DNA of 24,118 nt from JASGDB01 sp049841315 (lineage in GTDB: Bacteria > Bacteroidota > Bacteroidia > Flavobacteriales > Weeksellaceae): assembly GCA_049841315.1 (NCBI GenBank), contig JASGDB010000135.1:1-24118 (forward strand). The letters run 5' to 3'. The notes under the pieces are model-generated. The model made no database searches. It was not told the origin of the DNA and worked only from the letters and a program-made list of their open reading frames with translations. A program made the position numbers and the translations under genes. This document shows, one piece after another, positions 1 to 6,508 of this stretch (positions are counted from its first letter, which is position 1; every line of letters starts with the position of its first letter).

Positions 1-2
1 AA

Positions 3-104
3 AGTTACAGAAGACTTGGCAAAGACTATGAATATCACACAGATACAGCAGAAGCAATGGTGAAAATTGCTATGATTAAGCTAATGCTGAACAGATTAAA
101 ATAA
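3..104 (+). CDS. IS5-type transposase, C-terminal tail (partial)
   Basis: The first in-frame codons of the window run to a TAA at 102-104 and encode 33 residues with the pattern RRLGKDYEYHTDTAEAM followed by MIKLML. A DYE..T.TAEAM(I/V)..AMI.LML tail is typical of the C-terminus of IS5-family DDE transposases, just after the catalytic glutamate helix. The gene starts upstream of the window, so neither the catalytic residues nor the left end of the element is visible. The right end of the insertion sequence should lie shortly after 104. I could not fix its inverted repeat. The element sits directly against the broken terminase gene of the prophage. Confidence 0.7.
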   Translation, partial: SYRRLGKDYEYHTDTAEAMVKIAMIKLMLNRLK

Positions 105-117
105 AAAATTTAGACAG

Positions 118-354
118 TTACTAAGTTTAGAATCCTATTATCAAAATAATCGAATTTTTTATAATGAAAAATTGAAAGGTTTAAATGATATGCAGGTAGG
201 AACTACACAGCTCAAAGAAATTGAACCGGGATATAATTCACACGATGACTGGCCGGATGCTCACGAATTTGGAATAAAGGAGTTGGAAAAATACAACCCT
301 CGTAAAAAAGGGAAGAATAAATCGGGAAAATTTAAACGTAAACACGCTTGGTAA
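118..354 (+). pseudogene. Phage terminase large subunit, C-terminal remnant
   Basis: The frame ending at TAA 352-354 is open upstream to base 100 and reads LESYYQNNRIFYNEKL, then MQVGTTQLKEIEPG, then SHDDWPDAHEFGIKEL, then a basic tail. An NxxifyNexL segment followed by an (H)DDxPDA motif is the usual end of large-terminase nuclease domains, whose last acidic residues bind metal. An ATG at 190 and a TTG at 172 exist, but coding-like residues continue upstream of both. The simplest reading is that an insertion sequence removed or separated the rest of the gene. Terminase just before gp36/portal genes fits Mu-like order. It could instead be an intact 54-residue protein starting at 190. The 5' limit given is approximate. 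Confidence 0.55.
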
Positions 355-355
355 A

Positions 356-787
356 ATGATATACTTAAAAGAAACCGACCTGAAAGCCTACACACAGGAA
401 CGCCTGATTAGTGAAAGTGTAGCAGATTTTGAAGAAGCTAAAGAAGAATTTGAAGAACACCGTATTTCCGAAGTCAAAGTGATGATTTCAAAATACTATG
501 ATGTTGCAACCATTTTCGGAAATACACCTGTCCGGCATCCGCATTTAGTGAAAATACTAACGAAAATGGTAGGGTATGACATCAAAAAAAGAAACGCTGC
601 AAGAAAAGTCAATTCCGATGTTGAAAAGGATTTGGAATGGGCAGAAAAGGAACTGGATAAAATGCATCGTGGAATTATAAAGTTTGATGATTTGCCGCCA
701 AAACCCTCAAACCCGAATAATCCCGGAGGAACAAATGCTTCAAAAACGCTATATGGAAATTTATCTAATAAAAACTTTTACATTTAA
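356..787 (+). CDS. DUF1320 family phage protein (Mu gp36-like)
   Basis: The 143-residue product starts MIYLKETDLKAYTQERL, the typical N-terminus of DUF1320 proteins, and continues with SKYYDV, a short HP(H/L)LVKIL helix and YDI..RNAARKV, which are recurrent in Bacteroidota members. In Mu the gp36 family is a structural or head-completion component of unknown detailed function. The C-terminus is Pro/Asn-rich (KPSNPNNPGG) and looks disordered. The ATG lies 1 base after the terminase stop and the gene ends in a one-base overlap with the portal ATG at 787, which suggests translational coupling in one late operon. Confidence 0.7.
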   Translation: MIYLKETDLKAYTQERLISESVADFEEAKEEFEEHRISEVKVMISKYYDVATIFGNTPVRHPHLVKILTKMVGYDIKKRNAARKVNSDVEKDLEWAEKELDKMHRGIIKFDDLPPKPSNPNNPGGTNASKTLYGNLSNKNFYI

Positions 788-2088
788 TGAAAACACCGTT
801 TAAACATAGAATAAAAGCCAATAAAATTTATAGGGTTGCTGAGGCGTTCTTTTTAGGCAATGCATCATATACCGATATCAATAAGATGATTGCAGCCGGA
901 AAGCGTCCCAATACTTCTATGCCTTCGGGAATTCTTAATCACACACCAACAATAATGCGTGTGGAGGATTTGAATTCGTGGAAAACGGCAATACTTTTAG
1001 CGACCGATCCCGATAACCCGGACAAAGAAAACCTGAAAGCTTTGTATGATAATATGAAACTTGATAATCATCTTGGTTCTGTTCTTGAAACCCGGATTGC
1101 GAAAACACAGCAATCACCTTTCAAACTTCAGCACAAAAAAACCAAAGAACGAAACGAAGATGCCGAAACCTTATTTAAAACAGTTTGGTTTCAGGAGTTT
1201 ATTAAATTGGTTTTGGAAAGTAAGTTTGAGGGGACAAAACTCATAGAGTTATTTAACCTCGATGATGAAGGAAAGCTAAAGGAAATTACCGAAATACCGC
1301 AATCCCATTTCAATCCGAAAAAAGGAATTATCCTGAAAGAACCGGGACAGCCTACCGGAATTGATTACAAAAACGGGCAGCTTTCCAATTATTACCTTCA
1401 AATCGGTAAGGACTATAAGGATTTAGGAACATTTGCCCTGATTGCACCTATTATTTTGGCTAAAAAGTTAGGTTTGGGTTCGTGGCTGGATTTCATTGAA
1501 AAATATGGTGTACCGCCTTTATTTGTTACCACAGACCGGGAAGATGATGAACGTTTACTGGAACTCTTTGAAATGGCTACCAATTTCAAAGCCAATAACT
1601 TTATGATTGGGCGTGGTAATGAGAAATTTGAAATTCCGAATATTACATCCACGAACAGTCAGGAGGCTTTTGATGGATTGATTAAAAGAGCCGATAACGA
1701 AATTTCAAAACGCTTTTTAGGAGGAACAGGACTGACAGATGAAAAAGGATTTGTTGGTTCGGTAGAAGTTCAGTTTGAGTTTGCACAGTTCCGGTTTGTT
1801 TCCGACAAACTGCTTGTAGCGTACATAGTCAATGAAAAACTGATTCCGCTGCTCATAAAACTTTCACCGGTATATTCATTCCTGAAAGATTACCGATTCG
1901 AGTGGGATGATGAAGATGAAATGACTATTGATAAACTTTTAACCATTGTAGAAAAATTAGGCGTTTATTTTGATTTCGATCCGGAACAGATAGAACAGAT
2001 TACAGGGCTTAAAATCATCGGTATTAAAACCAATCCATTCGCACCGCCGTCACCGCCGGAAGATTCAAAAAAAAAAGCCGTGACGTAA
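787..2088 (+). CDS. Phage portal protein, DUF935 (Mu gp29-like)
   Basis: The 433-residue product matches the DUF935/gp29 portal family: an early VEDLNSWKTAI segment, a GSVLETRIAKTQQSPFKL stretch, the KKLGLGSWLDFIEKYGVPPL block and the ISKRFLGGTGLTDEKG block, in the usual order. Portals form the dodecameric ring at the head vertex through which DNA is packaged and ejected. It is shorter than Mu gp29 (about 510 residues), mostly at the C-terminus. It ends SPPEDSKKKAVT, and the three lysines are encoded by a run of ten A at 2067-2076, eleven bases before the stop. The downstream MuF frame is open across this run in the -1 frame. See the finding on a possible frameshift. Confidence 0.85.
   Translation: MKTPFKHRIKANKIYRVAEAFFLGNASYTDINKMIAAGKRPNTSMPSGILNHTPTIMRVEDLNSWKTAILLATDPDNPDKENLKALYDNMKLDNHLGSVLETRIAKTQQSPFKLQHKKTKERNEDAETLFKTVWFQEFIKLVLESKFEGTKLIELFNLDDEGKLKEITEIPQSHFNPKKGIILKEPGQPTGIDYKNGQLSNYYLQIGKDYKDLGTFALIAPIILAKKLGLGSWLDFIEKYGVPPLFVTTDREDDERLLELFEMATNFKANNFMIGRGNEKFEIPNITSTNSQEAFDGLIKRADNEISKRFLGGTGLTDEKGFVGSVEVQFEFAQFRFVSDKLLVAYIVNEKLIPLLIKLSPVYSFLKDYRFEWDDEDEMTIDKLLTIVEKLGVYFDFDPEQIEQITGLKIIGIKTNPFAPPSPPEDSKKKAVT
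2067..2076 (+). promoter_or_regulatory. A10 run at portal/MuF junction, possible -1 slippage site
   Basis: Ten consecutive A bases sit in the last codons of the portal gene (AAA AAA AAA then GCC). Stepping back one base enters the MuF frame, which stays open without a stop from here to the MuF start codon at 2214. No hairpin downstream was firmly identified. Confidence 0.35.
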
Positions 2089-2213
2089 ATGCTTTTTTAA
2101 GAAACAGAAAAATTTTCAGAGATATAGATGCTCTATATCACGAAAGTTGTGATTGTGAATCCTGCAAAGAAGTAGAAAACCTTTCGATAGAAGCTATTAA
2201 CATAGCCGGATGG

Positions 2214-3410
2214 GTGAAAGTAATGGAGGAACTGGCAAGGAAAGTTCACACGGGCGAAATAAAATCAGGAGATGTGGACGAAAGATACATTCTGGAAACA
2301 TATAACGAACTTCAAAAATCTGCCCAAAAAGGCTACGGAAAAGACTGGTTGAAAGTAAACGAATCAACCGGAAACATAGCTCCCGAAGTGATTAAAATGC
2401 AACAGAATATTTTTAGATTTTCGGGTGCAAAAAATGTTACAGTTTTAGAAGAAATCAATAAAATACTTCAAAAGCAACTGCCTTGGGAACAGTTTAAAAA
2501 TGAAGTTTTAAAGCTCAATCCAAAATATAACAAGAACTATCTTCAGGCAGAATGGCAAACGGCTAACCAAAGTGCTAAACACGCAAGAGACTGGGAATAT
2601 TTTAAAGCCAATGCCGACCAGTATCCAAATCTTGTTTACAGAACACGGGGAGATAACAAGGTTCGTGATGCACATGTGCAGTTAAACGGAATTGTCGCTC
2701 CTTTGGAATCTGATTTTTGGAAAATACACTATCCACAAAACGGTTGGCGTTGCAGATGCTATGCGGTACAAACTGCTGAAACGCCAACCGCACAGGATAA
2801 AATACCTATACTGAGCGAGAAAGATTTCCCGAAAGAATTTAGAGGAAATGTGGGCATTAGCGGACAAATTTTCTCCGAAAGCGAAATTAATGGTGCTAAA
2901 GCACACCCTTATTTTGCACTGGCTAAAAATGATACTTGGAAAAAATCAGTAGAATCTTCCAAACGTGCTGCACCGGGAAATATTGTTTATAAAAACGACA
3001 AAAACACGTTAAAAGTAAGTCCGTTTGCAGACGAAAAAGATTTGAAAGATAATATTGCTGATGCCCGAACACTTATTGATAATCATAAAATAGATATTCA
3101 GATAAGAGCTCATCTTGACGGACGAATCTTGAAAGATTTTAAAAACCCGGAGTATATCATTAATGGCAAAATTGGAGACAGAAAAGCTCCAATTAGTTTA
3201 GACTATTCAAAAACACTATCAAAAGCAAACAAACAAGGTTGTGAGGTAATAGTATTTAATATTTCTAAAAACGGAGATACTATGGAAAATGCCATTGAAA
3301 AAATTGAAAAGTTACTCGGTTATAGAGGGGTTCATTCAAATATCAAAGAGTTTTACATAATAGATAAAACCGGAAAATCCAAGCATATAATACGAAAAAA
3401 AGCGGATTAA
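2214..3410 (+). CDS. MuF minor head protein with C-terminal CdiA-CT/BECR-like nuclease domain
   Basis: The 398-residue product (GTG start; ATG at 2223 is an alternative) has two parts. Residues 1 to about 250 are a Phage_Mu_F/gp30 domain, shown by LQAEWQTANQSAKHARDW, YRTRGDNKVRDAHVQLNG and the hallmark HYPQNGWRCRCYAVQ. This family joins the portal and travels inside the virion. Residues about 255-398 are unrelated: KDNIADARTLIDNHKIDIQ, then KNPEYIINGKIGDRKAP, KANKQGCEVIVFNISKNGD and EFYIIDKTGKSKHI. This pattern resembles CdiA C-terminal tRNase and phage BECR (barnase-EndoU-colicin-RelE) domains. MuF proteins with swapped C-terminal toxins are known in temperate phages. No immunity gene is recognisable. 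The frame is open upstream to the A10 run, so the true N-terminus may be longer or fused to the portal. Confidence 0.8.
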   Translation: MKVMEELARKVHTGEIKSGDVDERYILETYNELQKSAQKGYGKDWLKVNESTGNIAPEVIKMQQNIFRFSGAKNVTVLEEINKILQKQLPWEQFKNEVLKLNPKYNKNYLQAEWQTANQSAKHARDWEYFKANADQYPNLVYRTRGDNKVRDAHVQLNGIVAPLESDFWKIHYPQNGWRCRCYAVQTAETPTAQDKIPILSEKDFPKEFRGNVGISGQIFSESEINGAKAHPYFALAKNDTWKKSVESSKRAAPGNIVYKNDKNTLKVSPFADEKDLKDNIADARTLIDNHKIDIQIRAHLDGRILKDFKNPEYIINGKIGDRKAPISLDYSKTLSKANKQGCEVIVFNISKNGDTMENAIEKIEKLLGYRGVHSNIKEFYIIDKTGKSKHIIRKKAD

Positions 3411-3422
3411 AACCCGCTTTTT
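3397..3422 (+). terminator. Hairpin terminator after the MuF-nuclease gene
   Basis: A perfect 9-bp stem (AAAAAGCGG at 3397-3405, CCGCTTTTT at 3414-3422) closes an 8-base loop and contains the stop codon of the MuF gene. The U-tract is the 3' arm of the stem. It would separate the toxin-bearing gene from the G-like gene downstream. Confidence 0.65.
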
Positions 3423-3490
3423 GCAATGTCCACATCAAGGAATAACCCGAGAGTCTAATTACATCGCAAATATAACAAATAATATTCCAA

Positions 3491-4021
3491 ATGACCAAAA
3501 TAGATTCAAAATTTCAGCTTCCCGATTTTAGAAAATTATCTGAAGGAGTAATGAAAGACCTTCCGAAAAAAGTATCCGAAGAAGCGTGCAATTTCTTTAT
3601 GGCTTCCTTTATAAAAGAGGGGTTTACCGATACTTCATTTATTCCGTGGGTAAAAAGAAAAGATGATTTTACCCACAAACTATTACAGCAGTCTTTAGCC
3701 CTGAAAGCAAGTATAAAAATAGAAACGGCAACGCTCGACAAAATAGAAATCAGTGCAGGAAATGGACTGAAATACGCTGCAATCCACAATGAGGGCGGAA
3801 CTATTACTATAAAAATCACTCCGAAAATGAGAAAATATTTTTGGTATATGTTTAAAAAAACAGAGGATGAAAAATGGAAATGGATGGCTTTGTCTAAAAA
3901 AGATGTTATGACCGTAAAAATTCCGAAAAGGCAGTTTATAGGGAATAGCGAAACACTTAATCAAAAATTAGATAAAATATTTATTGATACTATTTACAAA
4001 TACTTTAAAAACCTAAAATAA
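3491..4021 (+). CDS. Phage virion morphogenesis protein (Mu G-like)
   Basis: The 176-residue product fits the phage virion morphogenesis family (Mu gpG, P2 gpS-like tail completion). Visible family features are LLQQSLALKASIKIE, the AAIHNEGGTITIK segment and the near-terminal IPKRQFIGNSETL, with a long helical N-terminal half rich in Lys and Glu. These proteins act in head-tail joining or tail completion. It lies 80 bases after the MuF stop, behind a hairpin and a spacer with no recognisable gene. It ends in a one-base TAATG overlap with the next gene, indicating coupling. Confidence 0.8.
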   Translation: MTKIDSKFQLPDFRKLSEGVMKDLPKKVSEEACNFFMASFIKEGFTDTSFIPWVKRKDDFTHKLLQQSLALKASIKIETATLDKIEISAGNGLKYAAIHNEGGTITIKITPKMRKYFWYMFKKTEDEKWKWMALSKKDVMTVKIPKRQFIGNSETLNQKLDKIFIDTIYKYFKNLK

Positions 4022-4587
4022 TGGAAAACTGGGTAAACCTATACAAAGAGATTGCAACTGTGCTTTTAGCCGATTTAAACGAACAGGAAGCCGAAATATA
4101 CAGTGCTTTCAATACTGTAATCGGTGAGGAAAACAAATCGCCGATACGATGGCTCGACCTTTGGCATAATCAGGTCAATTTCCTCGAAGATGAACACCAA
4201 TTTCCCACGCCTGCCTTTTTCCTTGCATTCCGCAGCAGCAATGTAAGTGATATGGGTGAGAAAATGCAGCAAATATCACTTCAGATAGACGGATATTTGT
4301 TCTACGAAACTTTTGCCGATACTTATACAGGTTCGTATAATCAGGAAGATGCACTCGCATTTATCGGATTATTGGATTTTATCAATGCGAGGCTTCACGG
4401 AACTACCGGAGAAAATTACAGTTCTATGAGAAAGACCGGCTTTGCTCCTGAAGATACCGGAAATGCCGGAAACCTGTACAGGATTTCTTTTGAATGTATC
4501 GTTCACGATGAAACGGCTGCTAAATTTGTGGAAGATGGTGCGTTTACCGGATTGGAAATCAGCGATGATTTTCAGATACCGGATTAA
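4021..4587 (+). CDS. Phage late protein of unknown function
   Basis: This 188-residue acidic protein (MENWVNLYKEIATVLL at the N-terminus, LHGTTGENYSSM in the middle, LEISDDFQIPD at the end) is not one I recognise by family. Its position directly after the G-like gene, coupled by a one-base overlap, and a middle block with many aromatic residues suggest a head-tail connector or tail terminator (compare Mu gp37 position). That is inference from order only. Its last four bases overlap the end of the convergent minus-strand gene, which marks the right edge of the late operon. Confidence 0.7.
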   Translation: MENWVNLYKEIATVLLADLNEQEAEIYSAFNTVIGEENKSPIRWLDLWHNQVNFLEDEHQFPTPAFFLAFRSSNVSDMGEKMQQISLQIDGYLFYETFADTYTGSYNQEDALAFIGLLDFINARLHGTTGENYSSMRKTGFAPEDTGNAGNLYRISFECIVHDETAAKFVEDGAFTGLEISDDFQIPD

Positions 4588-4778
4588 ACCCTATTAAAAA
4601 TAATATTTTCCACAGTGGCAGTGGAATAGAAATACTTCTGAGCGATATTCGCTACAATCCAATCGAAAGAATGCTTTTGCACTCCGAATTCCTTAATTTC
4701 CGAAAGCCGCCTGTATTCACTTCGTACGGCTTCATATCGTTTTTCAGTGGTTGGTTTAGTTTTTCTTTTGTGCGACAT
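4584..4778 (-). CDS. Small helix-turn-helix-like phage protein
   Basis: The 64-residue product starts MSHKRKTKPTTEKRYEAVR and ends FDWIVANIAQKYFYSTATVENIIFNRV. The C-terminal part reads as a helix-turn-helix (helix, turn at YSTATVE, recognition helix) and the N-terminus is basic, consistent with DNA binding. An upstream in-frame ATG at 4796 exists, but a TATTTTTG promoter box (minus strand of 4783-4790) overlaps those codons, so the start at 4778 is preferred and the mRNA would be nearly leaderless. The stop overlaps the convergent late gene by four bases. Function unknown; a small regulator is plausible. Confidence 0.6.
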   Translation of the reverse strand: MSHKRKTKPTTEKRYEAVRSEYRRLSEIKEFGVQKHSFDWIVANIAQKYFYSTATVENIIFNRV

Positions 4779-4782
4779 ACCG

Positions 4783-4790
4783 CAAAAATA
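4783..4790 (-). promoter_or_regulatory. Bacteroidota -7 element (TATTTTTG)
   Basis: The minus strand reads TATTTTTG, a match to TAnnTTTG, four bases before the ATG at 4778. No clear -33 TTTG partner was assigned. Confidence 0.4.
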
Positions 4791-4826
4791 TAGCACTTTT
4801 TTTTATCTGTAAAACTCAAAATAAAA

Positions 4827-4846
4827 AAACCGCTTTTTAGCGGTTT
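4827..4846 (-). terminator. Hairpin terminator of the secreted-protein gene
   Basis: AAACCGCT and AGCGGTTT form a perfect 8-bp stem with a TTTT loop, overlapping the stop codon of the minus-strand gene. A run of A on the plus strand gives a T-tract for minus-strand transcripts. Confidence 0.65.
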
Positions 4847-5511
4847 GTTCTTGCTGTCAATCTTATTTTGCTTGGTATGTCATCTAAATAAAAAACATCA
4901 TAATAACCTGTATAGTTCCCATTTTCGTCTTTTGCAAAATCTATTTTTATTTGTTCTTCAACTTCTTTAGGTATAGGCTTTTTAAACTCATATCCCTTTT
5001 TAGATTTAACAAATGGAACTATTAAACGTTCAAATTTTTGTTTTGCCTCACGTTTATCAATTTTGATTACCCATGTATTTTCTCCATAATCGTGTAATGA
5101 CCATTTAAAATTACCAACATCTTTTTCTGTCTTTTTTTTAGAAGATAACTGCTCAGCATCTGCGTTTTCGTCTACATATTTTTTCCAAATAGGAAAAACT
5201 GTTAAAAATTTACCATATATAGATTCTATACTATAACTGGGCGTTCCTTTTACTTCTAAATTTATGTTTTCTCCTTTTAAATGGGAAAAATACCTTATCT
5301 TTAGAACTTTAGCCTCGTTTTTATAAACTTTCAGTTTGGATGCTTCAAATGGAGTTCCATTATTTGAATCTTCTTGTGAATATATAAGATTTTCATTGGT
5401 TGCTTCAACTATATTTCCAACCTCTTTATTAAATTCTGTTTCCGTTAAATCTTTATAGTTTTGTCCGAAAGCAATACCAGAAAACAATAAAAATAATATT
5501 AATTTTTTCAT
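4837..5511 (-). CDS. Predicted secreted protein, phage cargo (moron) candidate
   Basis: The 224-residue product starts MKKLILFLLFSGIAFGQNY, a clear Sec signal peptide likely cleaved near FG-Q, and the mature part is Lys/Glu-rich with no motif I recognise. An upstream ATG at 5553 is in frame but would read through a hairpin and lack a signal peptide, so 5511 is preferred. The gene is boxed by two look-alike hairpins (AAACCGC stems) that behave as terminators on either side, giving it the self-contained layout of a phage moron. No lipobox cysteine and no sorting domain are visible. It is more likely periplasmic or secreted host-modifying cargo than a virion part; this is inference. Confidence 0.65.
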   Translation of the reverse strand: MKKLILFLLFSGIAFGQNYKDLTETEFNKEVGNIVEATNENLIYSQEDSNNGTPFEASKLKVYKNEAKVLKIRYFSHLKGENINLEVKGTPSYSIESIYGKFLTVFPIWKKYVDENADAEQLSSKKKTEKDVGNFKWSLHDYGENTWVIKIDKREAKQKFERLIVPFVKSKKGYEFKKPIPKEVEEQIKIDFAKDENGNYTGYYDVFYLDDIPSKIRLTARTNR

Positions 5512-5517
5512 AATAAA

Positions 5518-5541
5518 AAACCGCCCTTTTGTAGGCGGTTT
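5518..5541 (-). terminator. Hairpin terminator upstream of the secreted-protein gene
   Basis: AAACCGCC (5518-5525) and GGCGGTTT (5534-5541) pair perfectly around an 8-base loop. On the minus strand it ends the 73-residue gene and insulates the secreted-protein gene. Its stem is nearly the same as that of the hairpin at 4827-4846. Confidence 0.6.
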
Positions 5542-5561
5542 AAAATTACACATTTTTTTCG

Positions 5562-5783
5562 TTAGAAAAAATGTTTCCGGATTTCGGTAAGTTCTTTTGC
5601 CAAAACATCCCCGTGATGTATTTTGCCGTTTTCAAAAAAGTCCTGTAGCAATGCTGCTGCTTTTTGCCAACCTAAAACCCGTAAAATATTTTCGGGGGTT
5701 TCGGTTTGTTCCTCTTCTTTTTCTTTGTATAGAACCAGTTGCTGGTTTTCTCTTTTGTAAGATTCTGTTTTATAGCCTATCAT
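5562..5783 (-). CDS. Hypothetical 73-residue phage protein
   Basis: The product begins MIGYKTESYKRENQQLV, has an acidic stretch KEKEEEQTETPE and a helical C-terminal half (ILRVLGWQKAAALLQDFF...DVLAKELTEIRKHFF). I do not recognise the family. Its ATG overlaps the TGA of the antirepressor gene upstream by one base, so the two are almost certainly co-transcribed and translationally coupled. A GTG at 5786 is also possible. Coupling to an antirepressor suggests a regulatory accessory role; that is inference. Confidence 0.6.
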   Translation of the reverse strand: MIGYKTESYKRENQQLVLYKEKEEEQTETPENILRVLGWQKAAALLQDFFENGKIHHGDVLAKELTEIRKHFF

Positions 5784-6283
5784 CACACTCCCAATTTTTC
5801 AATTAAACTTAAACGAAGAGCCTTATCATCAATCTTAGCTACATCTGCAAGTATAGAAATCATACGTTCTTGTGTCAGACGGTTATGCTTACGTTTTTTA
5901 ATATTGGGTAAATTTGCAGGAAGTTTTGGTGTAATAGTTTGTAGAATTACATTTTCTGCCCAATCCCTAAACATTTTAGCACGTTCCGACTTAACAAAAA
6001 ATCCTAAACGAACAACTCCTGCTTTTGTCCAATATACAGCTCTGGGCTGTATTCCTGTAAGGGTGTCACAAAATGTGACACCCTTAATAAAGTGCTTTCC
6101 CTCAATAAGTTCATCAAAATGTCGTAATTGTGTCATTCTAATTGTACCGGCAGAAACGCCATAACCTAATGCTACATCTTTCGTAGGCATTATAAACTCG
6201 TGTGCCTGATGTTGAAGTACCGCTACCGTCAAGCCATCGGTAACTCGCAGTTTCATTAACTGCTGATTCTTATTGTCAGTCAT
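5783..6283 (-). CDS. Phage antirepressor-like protein (Bro-N/KilA-N type)
   Basis: From ATG 6283 the product is 166 residues. It has a beta-rich N-terminal DNA-binding type segment (VTDGLTVAVLQHQAHEFIMP, TKDVALGYGVSAGTI), then WTKAGVVRLGFFVKSERA followed by KMFRDWAENVILQTI, a block typical of phage regulatory and antirepressor proteins (Bro-N/Rha/KilA-N-type). The C-terminus is basic (NIKKRKHNRLTQ) and then helical. The frame is open 35 codons further upstream to 6388, but that part reads through a strong hairpin (6310-6348) and looks like leader. In phages such proteins counteract the lysogenic repressor, here presumably the S24 protein at 7389-8198. The precise family is uncertain. Confidence 0.65.
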   Translation of the reverse strand: MTDNKNQQLMKLRVTDGLTVAVLQHQAHEFIMPTKDVALGYGVSAGTIRMTQLRHFDELIEGKHFIKGVTFCDTLTGIQPRAVYWTKAGVVRLGFFVKSERAKMFRDWAENVILQTITPKLPANLPNIKKRKHNRLTQERMISILADVAKIDDKALRLSLIEKLGV

Positions 6284-6309
6284 ATTATAAGAATTGTGAT
6301 AAAACAGCA

Positions 6310-6348
6310 ACGCCCACCGTAGGTGTGACTGACACATACGCTGGGCGT
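6310..6348 (-). promoter_or_regulatory. Structured leader hairpin of the antirepressor gene
   Basis: ACGCCCA (6310-6316) pairs with TGGGCGT (6342-6348). After a C/C mismatch CGTA pairs with TACG (6318-6321, 6337-6340), and after one more mismatch GTGT pairs with ACAC around loop GACTG (6327-6331). That is 15 pairs with two mismatches, 27 bases upstream of the antirepressor ATG. A second weaker stem (GTTGG/CCAAC) lies just upstream on the minus strand. The layout recalls c4 antisense RNA leaders of P1/P7-type antirepressor operons, but sequence homology is not established. Confidence 0.5.
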
Positions 6349-6485
6349 AAGTCGTTGGTTCTTTCGTTCCAACCACCTTAATGGGCATTGCCTTTATCTT
6401 GTTAAATAATTTTTGATTATTTGCCCAAGATTGTATGTATCAGTCGAGAACAAAATTACAAAAATTTTTGAAAGTGCAAAATGTT

Positions 6486-6493
6486 TATTTTTG
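6486..6493 (+). promoter_or_regulatory. Bacteroidota -7 element (TATTTTTG)
   Basis: TATTTTTG matches TAnnTTTG and ends 15 bases before the ATG at 6509. A TTTG lies 15 bases upstream of the box, closer than the usual 17-23, so the -33 assignment is weak. Confidence 0.4.
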
Positions 6494-6508
6494 TGCAAAC
6501 AAAATAAT

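Noticed and set aside
4837..5553. Longer start at 5553 for the secreted-protein gene
   Set aside because: The extra 14 codons read through a hairpin and would place a non-signal sequence ahead of a clear signal peptide.
5739..6164. 141-codon plus-strand open frame opposite the antirepressor
   Set aside because: The minus-strand frame has phage regulatory-protein features and coupled neighbours; the plus-strand one has neither.
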